A stretch of 64,000 nucleotides of DNA from Prinia subflava (taxonomy: Eukaryota > Chordata > Aves > Passeriformes > Cisticolidae), in the NCBI RefSeq assembly GCF_021018805.1, contig NC_086250.1:67095322-67159321 (forward strand). Direction: 5' to 3'. Each line of letters begins with the position of its first letter. Within the stretch, counting starts at the first letter, position 1. This document shows, one piece after another, positions 11,385 through 23,471 of this stretch. Made by a program: the position numbers and the translations under genes. Under the pieces are notes generated by a model. It was not told the origin of the DNA, made no database searches, and saw only the letters and a list, made by a program, of their open reading frames with translations.

Positions 11385-11880
11385 TCCACTTTGCTTACTC
11401 AGTAATTTCTTTATAGAAGCCATTTTTCTTACATTTAATCATCTTCATTGCCTTTCCTTGAATCCTGCCCCTCATCTTTATGTCTTTTCTGGATATAAAA
11501 TGATCAAAAAACAGTATTGAAGATGTAAGTGAACCCTGGTTTGATTCAGTGGTACATTAATATTCTGTTTTATTTGCCCCTTGGTAAATGTTAATATTTT
11601 ATTTGCTTATTCCACCACTACTGAGCAACGGACTGATGTTTCACAGAATTATTATAATCCAAATATCTTACTCCTGAGTGAGCCCAGAGCCCATAATCTT
11701 ATATGTGAAGTTCAGACATTTTTCCTGCTGTGAACATTACTTTGCATTTGACTACATTAAATTTAATTAGCTGTTTTATTGCTCATTTACTTAGTCTCAT
11801 CATATCTTTCGGCAGGCCCTTGTTCTCACTAGCCTGAATACCACAGTGTGACCAGGAAACAGTGCTCCCTCTTTCACAGT
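11385..11880 (-). mobile_element. Ancient CR1 LINE relic, reverse-transcriptase C-terminus to 3' end
   Basis: About 500 bp align by eye, with many substitutions and small gaps, to the reverse complement of an old amniote CR1. The plus strand keeps landmarks such as CAGTATTGAAGATGT (about 11511-11527), ATATTCTGTTTTATT (about 11560) and CATTACTTTGCATTTGAC (11735-11752). Translating the minus strand of 11732-11770 gives a decayed form of the CR1 reverse-transcriptase block usually written FNVDKCKVM, here with V in place of D. Stop codons and frameshifts show it is long dead. The high divergence implies an insertion much older than the CR1 pieces further right. Confidence 0.8.
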
Positions 11881-14800
11881 CTGCCTGGTAATAGGTAGAG
11901 CAATGTGTGTCCTCACTCAGATCCCTGGAGAAAACTCAAAATCATTTTCCTGTTTGTTGCCTTGACTGCATGAACTCAAGGTTTGCAAGATTCCTTCTCT
12001 GGAGATATATCACAGTTGGATGCCTTCATCAGATGAGGCTGTTGCACTTCATCCTGGATCACAGATTTGAGGTAGAGCCATAGGCTGATGTTCAGCCTTT
12101 GCTGCAGCACCAATTTAATTAATTCATTGAATAATTGTCACAGGTGACATTGAAAGCTACTGCAGGATGGGGCTGACTTACAGCCCCATGATCCAAAGTG
12201 AGGGCAGATGGCTGTGTCCTGGGCCAGCTGGAACCTGATCAGCTTCACACTCAGCTCCAGATTCAGTGAATTACCACAATCCAACCTGGAGGAGTCAGAC
12301 TGATCAGTTCCTGTGTCCAGGTTTCTGTGTGGAAAGGAAACTGGAGATGGAAGGAAGGTTTGGGAAGCTGATGGTTCCTTGTCATCCAAGTTCACCTAGA
12401 GTATGGAATCTTCCCTCTTCACCTTCCCCAAAAAGAACAACTCCTTGCTGAGAGGAGAAGCATAGAAAAACCTTGTGGAGGCGATCAAAAGGATTCATCT
12501 TCAAATCCTCACTTCGATTATTTCAAGCAAAAAAATCATAAAAGTTCACTACTGGTTGTGTAGAAAGACAGCCTGACTTGCCACAGCTGAATTGGAGCCC
12601 ATCCCACACCTGTGGGGTGACAAAACCACTGCCCCAAATGGACTTTTACCCATATTTGTCACACAGGTTCACAACTGAAGCCTTGGCCTCTTGGCTAGAG
12701 CAGTGGAGGAGAGCCAGGATGCCCCATGACCCAGAAATGTTTTTTGCCTCATGGACAAATAGCCTTCCCATCCTCCCTGGACTCCTCATCTCGAGTCTGT
12801 GCAAGCTGGGCTGGCCCAAACCTAACATCCTGGGACTAATTAAACTCAGATCAGCTTGTTAACCCTTTCTTGTCAACTTTTGGCCTTAGTAAACTTTTTG
12901 TTCAGTTTTACACTCCTGTCTTTGTCAGCCAGTGCTTGCAGGGCAGCTCTTTCCTCACCAACCACCTTCACCCCTGGAACTCCCCCAAGAGGACAATTCT
13001 GGGACCCAGTGTGTCCCCAGATAACATTTCAGCTTTTGAAAAACAGCATATTTTGCTGAAATCTCATTTTGGCAAAAATGCTACAATAATCTCCCCTTTT
13101 TAGCTCTTTTCTGGTATCTTATTCCCAAATGGTCGAAGAAAACTAGGAAGGAAGTGAGGAGAAAATGTGGGTGTAGAAGAACATCCTGTTCTGCACAAAT
13201 ACCCTGGTGTGTTGTCAGATGGATGCTCTGCTTTAAATAGGTCTCATGCTTGCAAAGGCCAAAGTAACACATTCTCAGAAATTAGAAAAGATGGAAATAA
13301 TGATTTAATAAAGAAATTGTTTGGACCTATTGCATTAAAGAATTGATCACCTTAGAGCTTCTCATTGTCACATGTGATCTCATTTCTTTGTGCTCCTGTA
13401 ATGCACATGCACAGAGGTTTTGGGAAAAATCCCTGGGGAACTCAGAGAAATTCTTGTTTACTCTATTTGAGTGGCTATCTCCATAAGAAAGGTCACTTGG
13501 GGTAAGCAACGTTGAAGCAAGAGCTAGAAGAGATCCAATGGGATAGATTCAGAGCTTTTATGTGTTTGAAGAAGTTCTGCTTTGATCTGATTTTGTGGCT
13601 CTGGTTTCTGCTATCTGCTTTTTCAAGGTTCAGTGAGTGATTTCAGGGTTGAGTGAAACAGTTTTCTACACTTTGGTGCCCTGTTTTTTTCACCATCAAT
13701 ATTATTTTACCACAGCTACACCAATTTCTTCAGTTATCACTGGAACATCGTGACTTTTTTTTTTCTTCTGCACTTTTTCTATGTTTTACACCTTTTTCCC
13801 ATCGTGTTTTCCTGTGAATCTGAAATTCTATTTCAATTTGAAGGAAATAAGGAAAGAGATACACCCTTGAGTACAAAATGCCCTGCAGTCTGGGAGTCAG
13901 GAAAATTCCACAGGACTTTCAGCAAAACTTTTCCCAGCAACAGCCTTTTTACCCAAACTTCTGACCATCTCTACAGACAGTTAATACTGATCAGCAGGAG
14001 AATTGCTCAGCTCAGTATTGCAACTGCAAGAGCCTAAGAGCTGCTATATCAACATATACTGTTGTAATAAGGGGAATCCCAGGTCATGCAGAGCTGAGCC
14101 TGGGTGAGAACCCAGGAATTCATTCATCCTCCTTGCCATTGCCAGTGGAGCACGTGGTGTTTTTGGTGCCAGATGTTTCTTGAGTGGGCATCAGGGCGTT
14201 ATGTGTTCCCATGACCCATTTTCTTGTGCCTGACACTATTTTCTCCATCACTTTTGAAATAATCTTGAAATTCATGTTATGAAGACAAAAATGAGCCTGT
14301 GTTGGAGTCAAAGAGTCTGTCACATGGACACTGCGTTCTGACCCTGGAAGATGTCTCCTGTTGTTTATCTCTGTAACCAACACAATGCAGCTACAGGGAC
14401 AGTCAAGGGGCACAAGTGACATTCTTGCCCTGTTCTATTGCACAGAGAGAGCCTACAGAAAAGAATCTTTAATTTAGTATTTCAGTATTTGACACTCAGC
14501 CTTTGTGCAATAAATGGGGTGGGGAGGACAGAAGCAATCACATGTTTGATTCCAGTGAAGTTCTTGTTGTGGTCAGATGGTTGGACAGTAGTTGGGTCAG
14601 TTAGAGGTGGACAAACGCATGATTCAGTCTGGCTGGACCACTGCTGGCTCATTGACACAGCCCAAGCACTGATCTCTGTGGACCAGGGACCTGCAGAAGG
14701 CCAGTCATGTGTCCTAGTACCCAGCCTGGTTGTGTAGAAACGACAGATTCCTGGAACCTCTGGAATTTCCCTGGAATTTCTACGTGTGCTGGAGAGGATG

Positions 14801-15599
14801 AAGTCCTTACCAGCAGTCAATTCTTCTTCCTAGAGAGCAGAATAAGTGAAGTCCTGTCTGTGGTGAGCCCTGTGGCCAAGCAGCTTGCTCATTGCCTTGC
14901 TGCATTCTGGTTTCCTGAGTTTCCACCTCCTTCCCTCCAAATGCATTCCTCTCTGTTTCGATCCATGCTCATTAAAACACCCTTCCACTCACACTGGTGA
15001 AGACAGACACTTTGTCAAGGCTTTAATGAAGGGGCAGCATGTGAATGATTAACAGGCTTTTTTGCAGTAGACAAGCTTCTCGTGCTGGATTTATTTCTGG
15101 AGCAGTCACCCTATTATCTGATGTAGGGCCATGTGTGAATGAGAGTTGGTCCAGCTGGAAAATGAATTACATGTCCTTCTTTGCTGTTGAAACCATCCAT
15201 CATAACATGTCCCAAATGGTCCATCGTTGTTGTTTAGTAAAACTCGGACATCAGAGGCAGCTCTTGATCTGATGATAATGGGTACATGTCTGAAAACGTG
15301 ATTTCAGCTGTAACTCTGAGAATACTCAGTTGGAATTTATGACTAGAGGTCTTTTTAAGCTCCATCAACTCTATCCATCTCACACCTTTAGAAATAACAC
15401 TGATCTTCAGTTTCTGAAGGCTTTAGAGCAGCCTTGTGGATTTTTTTGTCCAGTGTCTGGAATACATCACATGCGAGATTTCACCCTCAGATTTCAGACT
15501 ATGTGGGTACATGTCAAATAAATAAAAAACAATTTGGCTGAGCAATGTGAACATCATGAAAGGCAGTTGGATGAACATGGCACTGTCTAGGATGCAGAA
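11881..15599. other. Unique non-coding DNA, no gene seen
   Basis: No gene, RNA gene or clear repeat seen. The part next to 11880 may hold more of the decayed CR1, but I cannot follow the alignment. Frames of 94-112 codons (for example 14482-14820, minus) lack domains and are paired with opposing frames. A T tract lies near 13755-13764. Confidence 0.5.
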
Positions 15600-15680
15600 G
15601 ACTTTGACACCAGTCCTGGCCAGATCAAGACTTTCAGTATTTCTCCTTTTTGTGCCTCAGTTTCCTTTCTAGTTGGTTCC
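15600..15680 (+). mobile_element. Possible relic of an old amniote SINE/L2-type repeat
   Basis: The stretch ends with TTGTGCCTCAGTTTCCTT (about 15651-15668), the most conserved motif of MIR/L2-related repeats found throughout amniotes. Weaker similarity to the preceding part of such elements is visible upstream. The copy is short and diverged, and the family is a judgement from memory. Confidence 0.35.
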
Positions 15681-18600
15681 ACTTAACATTATGCAAAATC
15701 CTTGAAGGGAACCTCCACTGGGTTTTGCTTTGGTTGAGTCATGTCCATCAATACCTTCCCACTCCATGTGGAGCTGTGAGAGCTACAAAGTGCTAAGCAA
15801 GCAGAAACCTTTCCTCCATTGCATTAAGTGGGAGCAGATGTGGGGAGGAGCAGCAAGCACTTGGGCTCATGCTTTAAACTTTCCATGAATACAGCAAATT
15901 GGAAGGGTCTAGTCTTGAGAAGTGCTATGGGGACTGGGATGCTCCAGAGCTGAAAGGGCTGAGTGGTGAGAATAGGTGTCAGAATTGGTGTTTGCAGGGT
16001 CAAACTCTGCAGTGTTATTTGGGGTTATTCCCCACCATACATAACCTCAACAGTCACCACTGCACACCAGTGCCTCGGGGAGTGAGCAAGGGGATCTATT
16101 AATACTCCTAGGAAAGAATTAGTATCCAAACAACTTTTGTTTCCTTGTTTTTGACACGTCTGTGCTCCCCTCTGTCACTCGCTACAGCACAGAGCCTGGT
16201 ATGCTGTGACAAAGAGCTTTTGATGGAGTGCTTGTGTGAATTGGCCCAGCACTGGTCACAGCCAACTTCTGTGGGACCCGCTGCCCCTGCGGTACAATAC
16301 GCTCCAGTGTGCTGGGCCATTTGTGAAAGGTCAGAAATGAACAGAGAAATGGACTGGAGTCAAAAACAAGCAGTCCTATAAATATCAGTCATAGTCAAAG
16401 GCAGTTTATTCCATTCCTCCCCTCTCTCTCCTTCTGTGTGTGTCTCTCCCTCCCTCTGTTGTGGTTTCCCAGATATAACTCCATGCTTCTGGCTGGGGAG
16501 CTCTGAAAGGAAGGCAGCACACACACTGCAGCTTCTCTCCCATCTTGCACACATGGAATAATCCTCAGTCCTGCAAGCAGGGCTGACAGCCGGCACCGAG
16601 TCCAGGCGTCATCTGGACTCTGATGTTAAGCTCTGATTTCTTGGATTTTCCTTATCTGTGAGAAACTAATTTGTGACAGTCTGAGAACGAGATTTGGCCA
16701 CAGACACTTTGGATTGCGACTTCTGACAGCTTCCCTCTGTTTGACTTCACAATGACTTTAGCAGCTAAATTAGAGGATATTGAAGTGACACTGGAGCACC
16801 TACTAATGGATGTGTTTGTAAGTAAGCCAGAATTTCCTTTTTAAATTGAGATGCCAAGAATCCAGAAGGCAGTAAACTAATTTATGGCATATCCAAAGTG
16901 TTACACTGACTTAATTTCTTTACATTTCCTGATAAACTGTGTATAATCCAACTCTACCAATATGTTGTGGTTTAGGTATCTCCTGAAAGCCATAGCATGC
17001 AAAACTGGAGCAGTGTGAGAGAGGACAGATTTTGCACTGGTTTTGTGTATCATCTACAAATTTGATGTGAAAAGGAGGAGAGATTTGGTCAGTTTGAGGA
17101 ATATCTCTGTAAAACAATTGCATTGACAGAGATTTAAGTTGTGCATTGCTGGATGTCAAGTGTCCTTGACTTTAGGATTTTGACAGCTATTAGATTACAA
17201 TTTTGACTCTTGAGTTATTTTGTAAGAGATGGAGGAACAAGCAAAACAGCTGTGTTCTCAAAAGAATCCTGCTTATTAGTCCTGGATGTATGAAATAGTT
17301 TAAACCTGAAGTTAATCTGGGATTGCTTCCTTGGAATCATAAAAGCTCAGTGGAGCAATGTATGATTTGATTCTGGACATCTGAGATAAGAATCTGTGTT
17401 TATAATCTCATGTTAAAGTTTCTTAAAAATATTAAATCATTTCCAAACATATTCTTGCCTTTTCCAACACAGCTTCATGGATTTTGCCTAAAGGTCAGAG
17501 ACAGTCATGTTTTGGAAGGTTTTTTGGTGGGAGGGGATGGAAAATAATAGTGAGGGATTGCCAGTTCATTTGTCTTTGTAAAAACACTCATGTCAATGTG
17601 ATCTGTACACTCTGAATTCAGGCTATAAGAAATAAGATGGCAAATGACCTTCTGAATTTTCAGAAGAGTTTTTTGGCATCTCTTAAATGGGATATTTCAA
17701 ATTTCAAGGTCTAGTGATGAGGAATCTTAGGCATCAACCACAAAAGTGAAAAACAGGAGATCTTGCCAGATTTCTAGCCTGTGGTCCAGTTATTGAGGTG
17801 TCCATCTGTGCTGTGAAATGGATTCAAGTTTCTCTGTACTGGCATCTCATCTCAGTACTTTGGAAAGTGCCTTTACCCCTTTCCCAGGCTGCTGAGATTG
17901 GGGTAGATGAACATTATTGGAGACTGCCCTGTGAAAGCTTCTACATAGGGCATGAAATACTGAAATACTCTTTGGGCTGTAATATCTGAATCAACCTAAT
18001 TATTATTTGCCACTCTGGGTTCAACTCCTTTTCCCAGCTCTCAGTACTGTGAATCCCAGAGAAAATCCCTAAGGATTTAAATCCTCATGACAAGCAAAGA
18101 TGTAACATCTGCCTCTCATGACCACAGCACGCTGTGAAAGCTATTCTGTGTGGGAAGGGGGCAGTGCTTTCTTTGGAGTATTTGCAAATGTTGTAGGATA
18201 AACTTGGCACCACAATTCCTCTTGGTCTATTTATAGCTCAGCGTTGCTTCACTGACTTGGGTGTTTGACACCTGGGGGACTGAAACCATCCTGGGACAAG
18301 TGTCACTGAACAGTGGGTGCTTAAAGCATTCTGTCACAGGGCAGCTCCAAGCAGAATCTCAGAGACTGACATCTAGAAAGCCAGGGCTGACTGAGGTTGA
18401 ACAATCCTACATGTGTCTGATTGTGTTTGAAGGGCATGAAAAGCCTCCTGTCTTGCTGGGAACCACACAGCCCAGTGAGACAGGGAAGGAGGGAATCATA
18501 TCTTCTTGGCTCTTCATGTCCCACTGCCAGTTTTAGTGTCCATGCCTTGATTCCATCCAAATGCCTCTCCTCATCGGTTTTTGGGTTTGGTGTTTGGTGG

Positions 18601-21180
18601 TTTTTGCAATGAAGGCGACAATTGGCCAAATAAAATGTGGGCTGAATTCTCCAGAGGTACAGGCGACCGCAGTTTGTGAAACCAATGGAGCCCTTCTCAG
18701 GTTGTATTTTGCACTGGTCTCTCAAATTTGTAGTTCTAGAAGCCCAGTGGAACATCCCCAGCTGGGACAATGCAGTCACAGCTGAAATTGTGATGCAGGG
18801 ACATGTCTGTGCAGTGCCATGCTGTGCCACCCCTGAGCACAGCTGGCTCTGGAGGAGCTGGGGTGTGTGAGCAGCATTGTGCAGGGGACACTGCAGCAGT
18901 GTCACAGCCGTGTGCTCTGCAGAGCCTGGGGCTGCTCGACCCAGGGGCAACACATCCAGGCTCCACATCCCATTTCAGGGCTGGCAATCCAATCTAGCCT
19001 CTAAGCAAATCAAGAAAAAAGGTTTTCCCTTATGAGCAACCGTGTTTGCAGCTAGCTGGGCTCTTCTAAAACCTACCTAGGAATTAAGGCAAGAAGAATT
19101 TCAGATAATCTAGATCAAATGCCACATGCAGAATCACCACTATCAAGCACAATTTTCAAGCTTTACTCATACATCACCTTGCCTTGCTGCTGTGTTTGAT
19201 CTTAAACCACTTATTCATTTAGCAATGCTAAAAATAACCTCTGCATATACTGGATACAGAAAAGTAAACATCAAACTCAATATGAAGGAGGGCAAAATGT
19301 CAAGCTCTGGCGGTTACAGGGCATTCTAGCAGCCAGATTTGTCCAAGGTCTTTGATCCACTACCAAGAGTTTTGCTGCAGCAAGATGGGGATTTTGGTGA
19401 GGAGCATGAGGCCAGACTGGTCGGGCTGGATGGGCTGTGGGCAGACTGCCAGGTAACAGGACCCTCCTGGGAATGATCTTGGAGTCTGCTCCATGCCATG
19501 CATCTTCATCTGTGTCAGGTTTATTGCTGAAAGAGCAAAGCCATCTGTCACCATAATGCTCCTCTTCCAATTCTTCGGTGCCCTCCACTGCTCCAAACCA
19601 GGTGATTACTTACAAAATTGGGAAATTGTGGTCTAGGGAGCCTTGAATTATCTTTTTTTTTTCTTCTAAGAAACTTAGTTTTAATGCTTCTTGGACCTTA
19701 GGGGCAGTAACCCATTCCCAGATCAGTGGACCCTGACAAAGCTCACTTTAATAGCTTGTACTAAACTATCAAGCCCATCTTGTCACAGTGTAAAAGGTTA
19801 TAGCAGACAACAAATGAGAAGCAACCACCAGTTTGTAACGAGAACTGAGACACAGCTCAGCACAGACTAACATACCTTGATGTAATTTAGCTTCTGCAGT
19901 AATGCAGACTGAAGAAAAACTATAGGATTGGGCCAGTTTTTCTCTGAATGAGCTTTTTAGCTAAATTCTCCTGCAAGAACTCACCTGGAGTGAATTCAGC
20001 AGTTTTGCAGGGATGACAGCAAGCCTCGCCAGCAGATGTGTTAAACACTTCCTCTGGAAAGGAAGGAATGTATTACATGTTCTCTAGTATTACATGAGAA
20101 CACTTTTTAAAACATTTTTTCTTTCTTTTTGCGGAAACCAGAGATTTGCATCTACACGGCACGAGCTGCCGCTTCCTTCCAGGACACGGTGCTCTCGCTG
20201 CGTTGTCATCCCGTATCAGAAAGCAGCTGGTGCTGCCCTGACACTTCCCTTCCCCGGTTTCCAAAGGGCACTGGAGAGCTGTGCTAGGCTGTACCAGATG
20301 AGATAAAAGGGAATTTTTTGACATGACATTTCATAATTAGCTGTCATCGCCGGCGGGCTGCTGCCCAGCCGCCTGGCGGGCTGGGACTGGAGAAAGCTGG
20401 ACAGGGACACAGGGACCAAAGCAGGGAGGCAGGGCAGGGACAAGCTCAGCAGGTCCCTTGGGTGTGCTACAGGGAAAAGGGAGTCTGGATATGAAATGCA
20501 GACTGAATCCTTGTTTCATAGCTCGCAAAAGGCATCCCTGAGCTACACCCTCCTTGCCTCTGGACACACTAATTATTGTTGAGCAGTCTGTGAATGAGAC
20601 CTTTGAGGGAAACCTCAGGATCAACCTTGCTGCCTTCCAGGCCTTGCCTTAGGCACAGGCAGAGCAAACCTCCAGGATATGCCATGCCCAGGATGCATGG
20701 GGCACTTTCCATGGGATGTCTGGAAGGGGTTGAAAGTGAGAAGGGTTGTGGGGGCTGCCCAAATGAGAGATGCTTTTCCTTGCATTATGGGTGTGGCTTT
20801 AGATCTGCTAAAAAAAACAGACTTTCAGGCAAACAGGCTAAGGGATAATAATCCTGTTAGGAAAGTGAGCCTGAAGTAGTCAAACATCAGCTGGCATCAA
20901 AAAGGAGACTGAATTCTGAAGACAGACATGATGGAGCTGTAGTGGATATCCCACAAGAGAAAAAAATCCTTCAGATGAAGTCCTTAAACCATGAACCCTG
21001 TATGCTGGCCCACTCCAGATATCACCTGGAAGTTTATCTCCAATGATTCCTGGGGTCTTAGAGCCCATCCAGACACATCCTGTCAAATCCACAGTACACT
21101 CCATAGCTCCCTCTACATTCCTACAAACATCTATTTTCACATCTGGCTCCTCAGGCTTCTTCTCACCACATTCCACAGAA
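15681..21180. other. Unique non-coding DNA, no gene seen
   Basis: Contains the longest open frame in the window (18321-18968, minus, 215 codons). It has no recognisable domain, no supporting splice structure, and several shorter overlapping frames on the opposite strand, so I do not call it a gene. A possible short exon start at 16752-16817 is listed separately. The stretch 20340-20385 is GC-rich with several CpGs, and an ATTTGCAT octamer core lies near 20143. Confidence 0.5.
16752..16817 (+). other. Weak candidate first coding exon (22 codons)
   Basis: An ATG with A at -3 starts a frame of 22 codons, MTLAAKLEDIEVTLEHLLMD then VF, that ends in phase 0 at a GTAAGT donor at 16818. If unspliced, the frame stops shortly after. 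The peptide looks helical and acidic, but I do not recognise it. An ATG-to-donor pairing this short arises easily by chance. Confidence 0.1.
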
Positions 21181-21294
21181 AAATATATACTTACATGTAT
21201 ATGTATATATGCCTATATATGTATATATAAATATATTTTAAATGTATTTTTAAATATCTTTATCTACATATATAGCATGTACATGTATATGTAT
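21181..21294. repeat. AT-rich low-complexity, imperfect (TATATG)n
   Basis: About 115 bp made mainly of alternating TATA, TATATG and ACATGTA elements. It is degenerate and not a pure microsatellite. Such DNA melts easily and can form cruciforms. Confidence 0.9.
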
Positions 21295-21824
21295 GAGAGT
21301 ATCTCATGAAATTATATTTGTAATGTCTTTCTAGCATGGAGAGGGGCTATGATTGCTTTGCCCTGAGTGGATGTAGGAATCCAGATTTGCCATGCCCCAG
21401 ACTCCTCCATCACCCAGAGAAACAGCTGCTCTTCTCCCTCCACATGTTGTCAGATTCTGGCAGAGTTAACACCTAAATAGCAAGAGCATGAAACTCAGTC
21501 AGAAGAAATTACCTGGGATGAACCAGAATTAAGGTGGGAGTCAAACTCTTACATCCAGACAGATGTAAAGCTGGATATTTGAAAGAGAGGGATATTCTCC
21601 TATGCAATATTGAAGGGTCTGAAATGAGGGTCAGACAGGAGACAGAGCCCCCTTTGGCAATGGGGATGGCACCATGAGGTGGACAAGGCCATCGTGTCCC
21701 AGTAAGGATTTGGAGTGGTGGCTACCAATACCCACAGATTCCAGCTCTTAAAGCTAATCTGTGAAGAGAGGGGCATTTAGCTGACCTGGCTCTTTATTAA
21801 ATAATAGTGAAACAACAATAAAAT

Positions 21825-21890
21825 CAGCCCTGATGATTTTTCATGTTACAGATAGAGAAGCTGAGACAGAGGGACGCAGAGCCATTTAAG
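21825..21890 (-). mobile_element. Possible relic of an old amniote SINE/L2-type repeat
   Basis: TTACAGATAGAGAAGCTGAG at about 21845-21864 resembles the reverse complement of the TGCCTCAGTTTCC end of old MIR/L2-like repeats. Only the core motif is clear. Confidence 0.3.
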
Positions 21891-23446
21891 CAGCATCCTC
21901 GCCCATCTTCCCACTTAGAAAGGAGTAGAAACACAACTTCCAGAAGCCTGGGTTGGTGGTTTGTTCCCTCCAGAGTATAAGACTCCACACAATAGCAGAA
22001 TAATCCAACCATGAATGTCTCACAGATCTCTGATGCCAAGGATGAAGTGTGACTTTGGATCTAGTCCTAGCATGCTCTGGCATAGATAGCTGTGAAATTT
22101 GTCCATTCTTTGGGCAATTAGACCATTAACCTTCCTATTTTCTCATGCCATCAACACTGGTAAACAGTAGCCATCCTCATAGCTGGGACTGAGGACAATC
22201 TGGAGACAGGAGGGGTGCAGGAAGGGGGTTGTGATGAACTTGCTTCGAGCACCATTTACACCGTGAGCCCTGCATGCATGAGTCCCCCTCCCTGCAGTAA
22301 TCAAACAAACATTCTTGCAGTTGCTATCGACTCCCGGTGTCTGTGTTACATTTTTCTTAATAACAATTGCAATAATAAGACATTATCAACATGTAAAGTG
22401 ATCCATTAACCTCTACAGCAGCAATAAATTTTGTGGCTTTGCCAGGCTGCCCGGGCTTGCTAATCGAAGAGCAAGAAGCAAGTTCATACCCAGAGCAGTC
22501 ACAAATCATACATAATGCAGAGGTGTGGGTGCTAACCTCACCCCCTGCAATATAATGGGTATTGCCATGTGTTTATTTATCAGAGAAATTGGTTCTTTGA
22601 AGCAGCTCCTAATGACTTTCTCTCTGGCAACAACAGCATCCCCCAGTTTTTCCTCAGTATCCAGTTTGCAGGAGATTTAAAGCTTCGCCCTCCACCCTGG
22701 AGTCAGCATGAGTTATGGCAGTGCAGGGAAGAGAAGCAGAATCAGGCCCCTTGATCTGCAATAAAAGCTGAGGTTGCTTAGCAGGATTGCACCATTAAAG
22801 AGATTTAATTAGGTAGCTTGCCTCAGGTTTTGTTTAGACACTTCTGAAACTAAGAAATGAAAAATAATCATATCAGGTCTTCCCAGTGAAGGATGTAGTC
22901 CAGCAGATAACATCAAGTCCCTACAGACAGCTCTAAAAGAGGGTAAATGCATAACCACAATGCCCACAGTTACCTTTCAACAACCAGTTCCTTGTACTCA
23001 AGGGTTTCACCACCCAGAAGTAGCACCTTCAAATTTAGCAGCCCAAGGTAGATGAGGGCTTTTATGAGTCATTGAGTCATATTTTGAGCCCAACCCAGGA
23101 ATCCAGCTGCCATGGACAGCCCTGGAGAAGAAAAGCCATAGTGCTGTGCTGCCACCCTCCACATGGTGCCATGGATAGAAAACTCCCATCTCACTCCCAT
23201 GAGAGTCAGATTGTGCTGCTGACCCTCAGAGAGCCTTTGTGGAGAAGGAGAAGAGCTCTGTGGAGCAGCCTAGGCTTGGTCAACCATGCTGAACAACACA
23301 CAGACATGACACAGTGAGAACAAAGGGCTGGGAGTGGGAATGCCAAAAGAGATGTTAGCAAAAACAAGGTAATTAAATACAGTTACCAAGGGACAGAGGA
23401 GAACCTCTGAGAGCTGGCAAGTCAGGCAAAGAGTGGCCAGTTTTCA

Positions 23447-23471
23447 TGTCTCCCCAACTGGTGGGGAGACA
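23447..23471. repeat. Perfect 9-bp inverted repeat, 7-nt loop
   Basis: TGTCTCCCC and GGGGAGACA are exact reverse complements around the loop AACTGGT. It would form a compact GC-rich hairpin. No gene nearby gives it an obvious role, and U-tract terminator logic does not apply in a vertebrate genome. Confidence 0.9.

Noticed and set aside
16905..17160. Another ancient CR1 relic, from a GTATCATCTACAAATTTG match near 17047
   Set aside because: Only one short stretch resembles the family; neighbouring landmarks are absent.
18321..18968. Longest open frame (215 codons, minus) as a gene
   Set aside because: Length is near the chance expectation, no domain is recognisable, and several frames overlap it on the opposite strand.
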